A stretch of DNA of 64,000 nt from Cliona cf. orientalis (taxonomy: Eukaryota; Porifera; Demospongiae; Clionaida; Clionaidae). Within the stretch, counting starts at the first letter, position 1; every line of letters begins with the position of its first letter. The stretch covers positions 2,790,001-2,854,000 of the forward strand of contig OZ005702.1 in assembly GCA_963930775.1 (NCBI GenBank), read 5' to 3'. A model generated the notes under the pieces. The model made no database searches. It was not told the DNA's origin and worked only from the letters and a program-made list of their open reading frames with translations. Shown here one piece after another: positions 23,601-35,600 of the stretch. The translations under genes were made by a program, and so were the position numbers.

Positions 23601-26600
23601 CGTATTTCATGTTCAAGCTACATCTCAACGACTGGAAAACGTTCTCAATCGCCACTCTACGTTGTTTAAGGATGAACTTGGCTTAATCAAAAGTACTTCT
23701 GCCAAGATCCATGTCGATCCACAAAGTAAACCACGATTTTGCAGCGCCAGATCGGTACCGTATGCTCTGCAAGCGAAGGTAGAGCAGGAACTCGAACGAT
23801 TGGAAACAGCAGGAATCATCGAACCAATTCAATTTTCGGAATGGGCAGCACCCATTGTGCCCGTGGTCAAGCAAGATGGAACCATAAGAGTATGTGGTGA
23901 CTACAAAATTACTGTCAACCAGGCATCGAAATTGGACACATATCCATTACCCAAGATTGATGACATATTTGCACAGCTATCAGGAGGAAAGAAATTCACG
24001 AAACTTGACCTTGCTCATGCGTATCAGCAGTTAGCTCTTGATGACGATTCGAAACAGTATACAACAATCAACACGCACAAGGGGTTGTATCGCTACAACC
24101 GCCTCCCGTTCGGCGTCAAATCTGCACCTGCCATCTTCCAAAGGATCATGGAGGGAATTCTGAGAGGTATCCCACATGTCAGTGTTTACATTGATGATAT
24201 TCTTGTTACAGGTGAAACAGACGAGGAGCATCTCAGGAATCTTGATGAGGTGTTCACTAGGCTGGAGAATGAGAATCTACGACTGAAGCGTGAGAAGTGT
24301 GCATTTATGCTCCCTAAGATCGACTACCTTGGTCGTATCATCTCTGCTGATGGCCTTCAACCATCACCGAGCAAAATCAAAGCCATCCAGGATGCACCCG
24401 CCCCACGTAATGTGTCACAATTGCGTTCATTTTTAGGAATGGTGAATTATTATGGGAAATTTTTGCATCAATGGTCTACCTTACTTGCACCTTTGTATCA
24501 GCTTCTACAGCAGAAGAGTAGGTGGCACTGGGGAAAAGAGCAACAGGATGCCTTTATACGCGTGAAACAGCAGCTAACCTCCTCTCAACTGTTGGTGCAC
24601 TTTGATCCACAGGAGAAATTGTTGTTGTCATGTGACGCTTCTCCATATGGCATTGGTGCTGTCTTGTCTCATGTGTTGGAGGATGGATCAGAAAAACCGA
24701 TTGCATATGCTTCTCGTACCTTGGCGCCAGCAGAAAAGAAGTATGCACAGATAGAAAAGGAAGGTCTAGCTATCATCTTCGGCGTGAAAAAATTTCATCA
24801 GTATCTCTACGGGAGACATTTCACCATCTATTCCGATCACCGTCCGCTTGAGCACCTGTTTAGTGAGAACAAGTCTATTCCCACTCTGGCTTCAGCGAGG
24901 ATACAACGTTGGGCACTCACACTATGTGCTTATGACTACAGTATCTCCTACAAACCTGGAGAAAAACATGCAAATGCTGATCTTCTAAGCAGGCTACCAC
25001 TACCTGATACAGTGACAGATGTCCCATTACCAGGAGAAACTGTACTTCTGATGGAGACACTGCAGACGTCGCCTGTCACCGCTGAGCAGATCAAAACTTG
25101 GACAGATCAGGACCCAGTATTGTCGCGAGTCAGGAATTTGGTTCAGAAAGGTTGGGGAGAGACGAGTGACGATGCCCTGAAGCCATATTCCCGACGGAAA
25201 AACGAACTCAGTGTACAAGACGGATGTGTGCTGTGTGGTTGTCGAGTTATCATTCCTATCGTTGGCCGAGAACAAGTCATGGACGAGATTCATAATGGTC
25301 ATCCTGGAGTTTCACGGATGAAAAGCATTGCAAGAGGTGTAGTGTGGTGGCCAGGAATTGATGCTGACTTGCAAGAAAGAGTCAAAAAGTGTGAAAAATG
25401 TCAGATTCATCAGAAAACACCGGCTTTAGCACCACTGCATCCGTGGGAATGGCCCAGACGCCCATGGGCTCGCATTCATATCGATCATGCTGGTCCGTTT
25501 CAAGGGAAACTTTTCCTAGTTGTTGTTGACGCCCATTCAAAGTGGCTAGATGTTGTCACAGTATCATCAACTTCCTCACAAGCTACGATCAAAGCTCTCA
25601 AGCCAATGTTTGCCTGCCATGGATTACCTGAATTGATAGTGTCGGATAATGGGACTGGATTTACTAGTTGTGAATTTCAAGAATTTCTAAAGAGGAATGG
25701 AATCCGACACATCACTACTGCACCCTATCACCCAGCTAGCAATGGTTTAGCAGAACGAGCAGTGCAGACACTAAAGGAAGGACTTAAGAAAAGTACAGAT
25801 GGAGATGTCGAAACCAGACTAGCTCGTTTCTTATTCCACTACCGGACTACTCCACACACTACCACAGGAGTAACTCCTGCGGAATTACTGATGGGAAGGA
25901 AACTCAGGTCTCATCTTGATTTACTACAGCCAGATTTATCTTCACGTATTCTGACACGACAGGCAGCTCAGAAAACTGAACATGACAAACACTCCAAAGA
26001 GAGAACTTTTGAGGAAGATGATCAAGTGTATGTACGCAATTTCAGTAATGGCCCTAAATGGCTACCAGGGAAGATAAGCGCAGTTTTGGGGTCCAGACAT
26101 TTTGAAGTCAAACTGAATGATGATCGCATTGTTAAGAGGCACCTAGATCATGTTCGTATTCGAACCAATGATGTAGTAGAAGAACCACCCGATTACCTGC
26201 CAGTCGACATACAGCCGAGATTCGATAACGAGGAACACTTACCAGCTGAACCACTCAGTACTCCTCCCGAACCACAAGTTCGCCGTTCGACGCGCAACCG
26301 TCGACCACCAAATCGATATGACCCAGTTTCAAGCTAAATGGGGAGGAAATGTAGTAACTGCAGATGTGTCTGTGAACCTTAATGTAACAGTACGTAATTA
26401 TTATGTAATTGTTTTAGTGTTAAGTTCTAGAAGTTTCTGTTACTGTAATTAGGGAATTAGGTGCATGAGAATACTATAGGTGTAATGTATGCTTAGTCAT
26501 AGTGTTAGATTATGCAATACTTTGTAGTCTCTACATAAGTAAGTTGTGTAAGTCAGTATGTTGTGTTGGTATCGAGATAGTATCTATTAAAGTCATATAT

Positions 26601-29600
26601 TGCGTGCAAATTGAAGTACAAAAGATATTACACCCGGGATATAACTTTCATACATTTGTACAGAAGCTGCTACATAGACCCCTTGAAATGTGGTACATGG
26701 GGGCTTACTCGGGAGTGGGCGCTTGCCCGAGATACTACGGTAGTTCTGGTGAAGGAGTGCCTGCCCCTTTCCCAGCTACACTAAGTTCTAATAAGCTGCA
26801 GCTGTGCTAGTGTGGGTAAGGTATACATGTACTGGAGGCGTTTTTCTTCTTCCTACTTCTTGGTGAATTCTATTATAGTAGGGATTTCTCTGACACAAAG
26901 GCTTCCTTTTACCATGCTGGAAGTACGTATGTGTGATAGACATGTTTTTATGTATTTCTTTGACATCCTCCAGATAATGTCACCCTTCATTTGGATGGAG
27001 TTCTCTACTACAGAGTGGTAGATTCATACAAGGTCAGTGGTAATGTTGATCTTTTGTAACGCTGGGTATATATACATGTGCATGTATCGCATCGCTAGCA
27101 TAACTTACGATAAGGGTACTAAAGTGGCCACGTTAAAAATAGACTTGAATGTTGAAAAATATCTCCTCGATCTTATTAGTCTATTGGGCTACTAGCTAAC
27201 AGCGAAGGCCTAACTGCTGAATGCTAATATACTGCTAGCCATCAGCTGCAACCTGGTGGCTAACATGAAAAGGTATTAGCTAGGTGTTTAGTAGATGCAA
27301 AGGAAGGCTCTGGAAGGCCTGCAGCACAAAGAGTGGCTGACGCTCCTGTAGGGAAGTAATGGATGGTGCATTTTGTTTCTGATTATTCCACACTGCAGGC
27401 CTCATATGGAGTAGAAGATGCTGAATATGCTGTTGTTCAGCTTGCCCAGACTACGATGAGGTCAGAGCTGGGCAAGATCAGGCTGGACTCTGTCTTCCAA
27501 GAGAGAATGAACCTCAACCACATGATCGTTGGTGAGTGGTAAAATTAATACTAAATCTTGTTAAAAGGCTCTTTTGGTTGGATAGTTTATACATGTATAG
27601 GATATTTCAGTTTGGGAGGGGGGGGGGGTTTAGTCATTTGCGTTAGTGTATGTACAAGCTAGGGTTCCAGGGAGAATTTTTTTGTTTTAGATCTTTTCAG
27701 GCTGCTTCTCTTGCAGTCCGAGACAAAATTAATTTCCAGCATTAATTTTGGCATTAATGGCCCTGCACAATTTGCAACCCGTGTAGCTACATGTACACAT
27801 GTACATGTACATAATATTATATGTTTCTTTTTTTACTTTTCTCCAGAGGCTATCAATCACGCTGCAGAGGCTTGGGGTATCCGCTGCATGAGGTACGAGA
27901 TCAAGGACATCATGCTACCCACCAAAGTCAAGGAGGCCATGCAAATGCAGGTCAGTGGATTAGCACACGTTTGCTCCCTCAGCTATTGGAAACGGGTGAA
28001 CCAGCATCTGGATGTTTAGATGAATGATGTGTTGATGAAATTAATAGTAACTGGTCTGGAATTACCGTAGAAACTGGTTGTTAAGCGCATGCGCTTATAA
28101 CACGCGGCAGCAAGAAAATATGCGCTTAACAAAAAATATGCGCTTAACAGGAAGCATGCGCTTAATTAAAAGTGCCAAAACATGGTAGGTGGGGCATGCG
28201 TAACGAACACGTCGAGGGTAGAAAGGCCTACAACGGTGGCCAAGAAGCGACTAGAGAGCGTAATTCTTGATGTTTTCTTCTCCAGCCTGCTTCTATCCTT
28301 CTTTCTGGACTCATGTAATCCATCGCTCGTCGTTCAGGTGGCTTGCTGGGCATATGCGCCTAACAAAGAGTGGTAAAGCTCGCACAAAACTATGCGCTAA
28401 ATAAAAAGTATGCGCTTAACAGCGAGCAGCGCTTAACAACCAGTTTCTACGGTAGTTGATAATACTACTACTGTCTGCTCACGGTTTCCGTAGGTGGAGG
28501 CTGAGAGAAAAAAGAGAGCAAATATATTGGAATCTGAAGGTAAACCAGCACCAAGAAAGCCATAAGGATCAACTCTTGTGCAGTTGTTACCAATTTGTGC
28601 TGCCACATTTACACTCTATACAAGTTTACTTCATAGCGACAAGTGCCAGTGCATAAGGGTAAATCCAACTAGCCTAAATAGCTGGTATTACACTGCAGGT
28701 CACCCTGAAGGCTAGGTAGCTGGAGCCTTGGCAATACCACAGCATGCTTAGGACTGTGGTCATTCATAAGCTCTGATCTAAGAAAGAGTAATACCGTATA
28801 GCCGGAAATATTGGCGGGCATTAAATTTGGCGGTTGAGCCCAAAATCACTATTGAAAGAATATTGGCGGATTTAAATTTGGCGGTTCAGTACGGGATCCC
28901 CATACGTATATATGCGAGTAGGAAATTTTGGCGGATTTTAATTTGGCGGTTGTAATAATAGACCGCCAAACCGCCAACTTTAATTCCCCACCAAATTTTC
29001 CGGCTATACGGTAAATTAAAAGGCTTGGGGTGTGGTGGTACTTGTTTACGATAGCGATTAAGGGCTATGGTGAATACATGCATGAATACAAATATTTCTA
29101 CATGTGCTTGCATTTATCCAGGTGCTAGGGAGTCTGCCATCAACAGAGCAGAAGGTCTCAGGCAAAGCAAGATCCTGGCCTCTGAAGCAGTCCGAGTAGA
29201 GCAAATAAACAAAGCCAAAGGTCAGCTGTCACATAATGACATACATGTACGTGTACTGTATGTCTAGCTTGCCAGCTTCACGGTGGGATAATTATGGGGA
29301 TCGAGTGTAAGTGAAAATTTGTAGTTCCTCAAACTTGTTGAGATTGTTGTGACCAATGTATGAAGTCAGCTGTGAATTTGACAGCTTTCAGAGTTAGCTG
29401 CACTTGCCTGTAAGGTACTTTGAAATGTCTATATGGCTTGGGCAAACTCTTTGTATGTCTAGCTCAGTATGGTGGCTATTATGGAGTGGTATTAGTGTCA
29501 AAAATTAAATTTGATATGCATAGCAACATGCTCTGCAAAGTGATTGGCAAAATGTGGAATCTTTCTGCAAGTTGCGCTGACTCAGCAAATCGATCTGCAT

Positions 29601-32600
29601 TTTGATCTGCAAGTTGTGCTGACTCAGCAAATCGATCTGCACTTTTGATTTGCATTTTGATCTGCAGGTTGATTTTAATTACAACAATTATCTGCCTAAT
29701 AGTATGGCAGCTATCAGATTGACAAATTCAATATCAGGTCACTAGTGACAATATACAAATACACTGTAACTGTGTAGTATACACATAATATGCAATTAAG
29801 AGCAAGTCCTAGATGGTTGAATACTCAACTGAAAGTAGCTATTATACATGTACCATAATAATTATATGGAGTGCTTATGGCATTTTGCTATACTTTCTTC
29901 ACTTACTAGTTAGACAACCAATGCCAGTGTGGGCTAAATTAGAGTATGAATTTGTAGTTAAAAATACTAGTCTTATAAATTATACTGGGACTGCATTCAC
30001 TGCATAATTATCTGCTAATAATAATGACTGTATGGACAGCTTAACCCGCAGAGCGAATTGACTTGCAGATTGAAATGCAGAACAGGAGCCCGGGCATGCA
30101 CTCCTGTCAGACTAGAACAAATTGCAGATCGAAATGCAGATCGATTTGCTGAGTCAGTGCAACTTGCAGATTGATTTGCTGAGTCAGTAGATCGAAATGC
30201 AGATCGATTTGCTGAGTCAGTGTAACTTGCAGGTTGAATTGCAGAACAATTTCACATTTTGCCAATCACTTTGCAGAGCATGTTACTGTGCATATCAAAT
30301 TTTATTTTTGACACTAATACCACTCCATAGGCTATACATGTACATGTAGTTCTCTTGTGAGATAGCCATTGTTCTCCCTCTGCAGGTGAAGCAGGTGCCA
30401 TCATGGCGAAGGCACTGGCCCGTGCTCAGGCATTGGAGATACTTGGCAAGGCCATCGGTCGTGAACATGGATCGAAAGCTGCATCACTTTCGATTGCGGA
30501 GCAGTATGTCCAGGCATTCTCCCAACTGGCCAAGACAAACAACACACTATTGCTCCCTGAGAAGACAGGAGATATCAGCTCCATGGTTGCTCAGGTACAC
30601 TGTATGTGTACTATTGTTAAAAAGAAGTAACCAAGTTATATACAAGTATACAGAGTATTTGACTATGGTCACCATACATACATGTATAAGCATTATGCAG
30701 GAGGTGCCTGTAGACCTCTAGTTTCCTGAGCTACCTTTTGGTGGGAGCTCAGGCTGGCGATGGCCAGGTCACGTGTGTGAGCCATACTGTCATACTGCAA
30801 AGTTGGATGCCTAAGCATGATGTGCAAGGCACGTGCTGTGTGAGTAAAACAAGTGATCCCGGGTTTTCCCCTTTTGTGTTTTGGTGGGAAGTGTAAATGA
30901 GGGTCCCCCCCCATTTGGGAGACCAAGTGCCAGCCCCAAGTGGGTGCCTGCATCTCCAGATGCAGGCACCCACTTTCCCTGAAATTATGAGTAGTTAGGT
31001 GTAACCTTGATTGGCAGGTATATTGGTAACTTATCCAAGGGTGTCCTCTCGAAACTGATCTGTATACATGTAGATGTACTGATGACATATTATTATATGT
31101 CACATTTTGTAAATAACCTTATAGAGAGGAAATGTATGCAGCTACATGTATATACAAGATTATAACAAATCGGCATAAATTAGTAGCAGTAGCTAAGGTG
31201 GTTGATAAAGCTCCTAAACGTTCTTTGGGTATACGGATGTACTGAAGGAATGCTGCACTGTGCCAACAGCCCAGCATTTGAATTGCGGAATCCTCAATAC
31301 CAACTGCTGCAGCTGAGGTAGCTGCTCCGATCCGGAAACTATAGCCAGCAAAGTGATGTTGTGGTAAGCCAATAGTACATAGGATGTCTCGTATCTGAGT
31401 TACATATACGAAACGAGGTTTGGTCATTACTTTGTGAGCTGAATCCAGGAAGAAGGCACCCGGCTGGTCCCCTCGGAATTCGAAATACCTGGCTATTGCA
31501 GCCACCAGACAGAGAGGTGAAAAAACCTGAAGAATGTACAGTGTAGAAGCTGCAACTGCCCATATAGCATGCTTCTCAGGATTGGCGGAAACTGTCAGTG
31601 CAGTTCAGATTTGTTCCAGTATGTGAGCTGAGATTGATAGCCTAATGTAGGGAGGCAATCCCTTCAGCATTCTAGCACGATTGATCCCAGCCTGAACCCG
31701 TTTGAGTATTGGTAAAGAAGACTGTTCTCTGGGATCAGGGAGGCCAAGGGAGATTTGCATATTATGTAAAGCTGTTTGGGGTGCAAGGGTCTGATCCACG
31801 AGGTATGCCGCAAAGCTGCAGAGCAGATTTTCGGTGAGTGGGAAAGGATTATTAATTATGCAGCACGAAGTGTTTGAGTGGAGCTGTCAACCAAAGATTT
31901 GCTAACACTGTGCTTCGATTTTATAAGTTTGCCATTAGTATTAGTAAGGGCACACGGGGGTTGTCCTACAGAAAACAGAAATGATAATAACTTATTCTAT
32001 GATTGTTAGCTGGTAGCATTATAATCTTACATACCATTATCTTGCCCCCTGGAAGGCTTGGGTCCTTCAACACTTTTAACACGTGCCTCGTAGCTCTTTC
32101 CAACAGCGCTATCACTGTCTTGTATTCCCACTTGTCCTTTTTTTTGAGAATAGCCACAAATTTGTGATGATTTTCAGGATCCTCCCTTACTTTATTGGTA
32201 ACTAGGCTCACAAGTTCAGCCGCCCGATCAGCTTCTTCGCGGACTGCATTTCTCAGCGATTCTTCTTTATTCTCATTAATCAATTGAGCACGTAAAAGTT
32301 CGCCACAAAGAGAGATAATATTGTATTTCACAGAGCGTCTTAGCTCTGGAATACAATCAATTATGCCGTTGTATTTGGGAGAATTGGCCATTTCTCTTCT
32401 TTAAGTTGACAAGAGTCTGTGGACACTCCACTACTGCACCTATGTTTAATGTGATGTTTATGATGTTGGGTGTGGCTAGTGCTTTTGCATTCCCAGAAAG
32501 TTACATCCGGACATGCACGTGCCTGATGGCTGAGAATGGACTATATACATGTATACCATATTTCTTCTAAAAATTCGGCATGAAAATAATAATATTGCTT

Positions 32601-35600
32601 TAGCTTCGCCGAATTTTTAGAGGTTAATATTCAACATTCTGTCTGCGTGCGCATTCCATTCCCGTTTATAGCATATACACATGACGACCTTTGCCGAAAA
32701 TTGGTGACTATATTCAATCATTCGGTAAAGGGTGCCGAATAATTAGAAGGGCCAAATTTTTAGAAGAAATACAGTAATAGTAATATTCTTTTGGCAGTTC
32801 CCTGGCTGCCTTGTCAGGCTATGAAATGTATACCTTTTAGAGACCACAAGAATACTGTAACAGTGCAACCTCGATTATCCGGACCTCGTTTATCTGGAAC
32901 CTCGATTATCCGGACTAGCCAGAGATCTAAAATACAATACCACGCATGCGCAGAAGGCGTGACCAATGATCTTTTGTGGGTGTGGTTATAGATTAAGTGA
33001 TGAGCTATGGACTCTACAGGCTTGCCTTGGCCAAAATTGACTGACCAAAGTACTTTTCTGAACACTGCTGACCATGATCATACTGTATAGGTATCATTTA
33101 TAGGCTAGGTATCATAAACCAGGCGAGAAATGTAGGCATTTCAGTTATCCGGACATTTCTGTATGGCAGCGATCGGCCGGTGGACAAAGGGGTCCGGATA
33201 ATCGAGGTTGCACTGTAATACCTATCAGAGGCGGCTGAGGGTAGTTCAGTTTGCGGGGGGCAAAGTCAGTCTAATAGACACCCACAAGCTAGTACGTACA
33301 TTGATCATACTATAACAAGTATAAAAACAATTGAATAAATTGAAGGATGAAGTAGGGATGGCAGGGTCAAAAGTATACGAACAAGATTTGCTGTAAGTAA
33401 GGAACTCAGATATCGCCAAATTGATGTCACAGCCTGATCATGGGTGTTGCGTTCTTTCTAAGACAATTGACGATCAAAATAGTGCTAATAGAGGCTAGAC
33501 TGGCTAGCTATGGTTGCAACCCACTACACTGCGTGCATGCAATGTCACAATGACAGAATAGCAAAGTTCTTGACGTAGAATAGCATTCAACAACAACAGA
33601 AACAGACTGACAGACTGAGCAAGACTAGTAAAACCTAAGCACAAAACTCAACTCTAGAGGAGGGAGGCCCCTGGGGCCCGGTGCACAACAACAGTAAGGC
33701 CAGCACAGACAAAGGTAAGGCTAAAGAAGTGTTAACCATCCAATTTTCACACTTTGTGACAAACAGGCTAACATATTACTGTTCATTACATAACATTTAA
33801 GTCCTAAGATGTGGTAATCTTGTGTAAACATAAACAATGGGAGAGCCACTTGCTCGTTTTAAACACAAAACTGGCTCTTCCATGATTTCCTGAATCTGAT
33901 ATAGAGCAGTTTCACAAACAGCGCTGTTTTTGAAGTAATAAAAGAGAGTAATCAGATGATTATCCAAGTGTTTGAGATATGCAATACTTTCTGCTGCTTG
34001 TCTAGCCGATATCATCTCACTATTATGCTTTTTCAGTCGAGTAACAACTCCAGATGACCTACCCACCATCATTACTACCAAAGCCAAATATTTTTTAGTC
34101 AGGAGGATTTTACATGTGTGACGGACTTCCACTAGTTTCTGCTCTACTGTGCTTTGCAAGTCAGTTATCCAGTAGAAAGCAGTGGCTCTCAAGTGCTTAA
34201 TTCAGTTATACTACAGGTCACAAAGGCTTTCAGTTTATATAGTGACAGAGACAAGGTGTGAAAGCGTTTCATAGCTGCGCTATACATTCTCTGAGTGGAG
34301 GGCGCTAAACCGTGTTGAAAATAGTGCTGAACCGATGGTTAAGATCCAGTCGGCTCGTTGATCTAGTAATAGCTCCAGTAGCTGCTGGGTGATTGGGCAT
34401 GTACAAAATTCTAACACTGATACAGTATAATATTTTTATGCTTGAATATGATTTTTTTTCTATTTGTCTTGGAACCCCAAACAGTTGCTGCATTGTCAAA
34501 ATTGAATTTAGTGATCCTAGTCCTTCAGAGGAATTAAATGCAAATGAGCATGTCAAGAGTTTGAGTCTTGAGCTTATTTCTAGGAGCAGTTTTAATCCTT
34601 TTCAGTGTCGAAAAACCTCATTCACAATCTGCTGTATATTATACTGGCAAGATAAGGGCCACCAAAGATAGCTTTCGAAAAGGAAGGATAAAGTGAAGAA
34701 GGAATATCGCTTTAGCATCCGCTCAGATGCCTGCCTGTTGGTAGATGGCTGCTTCATAGTTTGCTTACCCCGGTATCAGAGAGGTCTTCTAGAGCTGTTG
34801 TTGATGAGAGGCAGCCAGCAGCGGATCTTTAAAGCTTGCTGCATGGGAAGATGCAGTCAGAAAACTCAGTGAGGGGCAGTCGTATTCTTTCACCACAGCT
34901 ACTGTGAAGCTGTATGCAGACAAAACTTTTCTGTCTCTTGGACCCCAGTCACAGTTGTTGAAACTGACGATATCGGTGTTGTAGACAACTTCACTCAGCA
35001 GCTCTGGACAGGACAGCCGCACCATGACTATTTCAGTGGTGGGGTGAAGGATATTCGACACTATCCATGCTGTCCTTCCTGCGAAGGCCATGTTGAAGTG
35101 GAGGTGAATGGGATAGCAATGTGTGGGAAATGCCACATGACAGTGTCGGGAAAAACTACATCCTACTCTATGCACTTACTTGCCCAAGGTTGTGATTGTG
35201 AGATGTACATATATGAGATGACTGCGTTCGAATGCACCATCGTGGCAGCATTTCAGTCTATAAAACTCGAGGACGTCGCTCGAAAGTTGCTCGACGAGAT
35301 GCTTCTGAAGATTATGCTTGGAAAGAAGACATTGTCTATTCCATTGATCCAGTCAACACCAATGGCATGGTTTTAGTGCCAGTATTGTCCAATCAACTGG
35401 CTGGGCAACATTCCGGGCTTTAGTCTATCCCGGCCAGTTTCCCAAGCAATAACTGCGGCCAAAATTGGAGCAAGCTATCTGGCTTAGGAAACTGGCCGGG
35501 CAGTAACCCAATCCCCATAACTCAGTGCCCAGGCAAACACTGCGGCATTTTGGCACGCCCGGCCTGCAGACCTGGCATCTAGAACACGCACCAAGTACAC

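Larger units (their letters stand above)
22109..26632 (+). mobile_element. Ty3/Gypsy LTR retrotransposon, looks whole
   Basis: 4.5 kb element inserted in a MITE inside STOML2 intron 3. Two 283-bp LTRs (TGTAGTAAC...TATTACA) differ at about one position, so the insertion is recent. The flanks carry a 5-bp duplication, CCCGG. A candidate primer-binding site (TGGCGACGAGGATAA) follows the 5' LTR after one base and a purine tract (GGGGAGGAAA) abuts the 3' LTR. One long open frame encodes Gag and Pol. Sequence style suggests the Mag-like lineage. It has the same orientation as the host gene. Confidence 0.95.
22031..26742. mobile_element. MITE, AAGCGCCCATGGGCGCTT family, split by an LTR element
   Basis: Left part 22031-22108 starts TACCGTAGTGTCCCGGGTAA; right part 26633-26742 ends GCCCGAGATACTACGGTA. 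The two were parted by the Gypsy element at 22109-26632, which duplicated CCCGG. A relative at 41401-41547 shows the undisturbed layout. Confidence 0.85.

Noticed and set aside
30693-31103. 136-codon minus-strand frame in STOML2 intron 9
   Set aside because: Covers a hairpin and low-information sequence; no domain-like pattern and no splice context.
34789-35175. 128-codon minus-strand frame
   Set aside because: The plus strand carries the RPA-like motifs with spaced cysteines; the minus frame has none.
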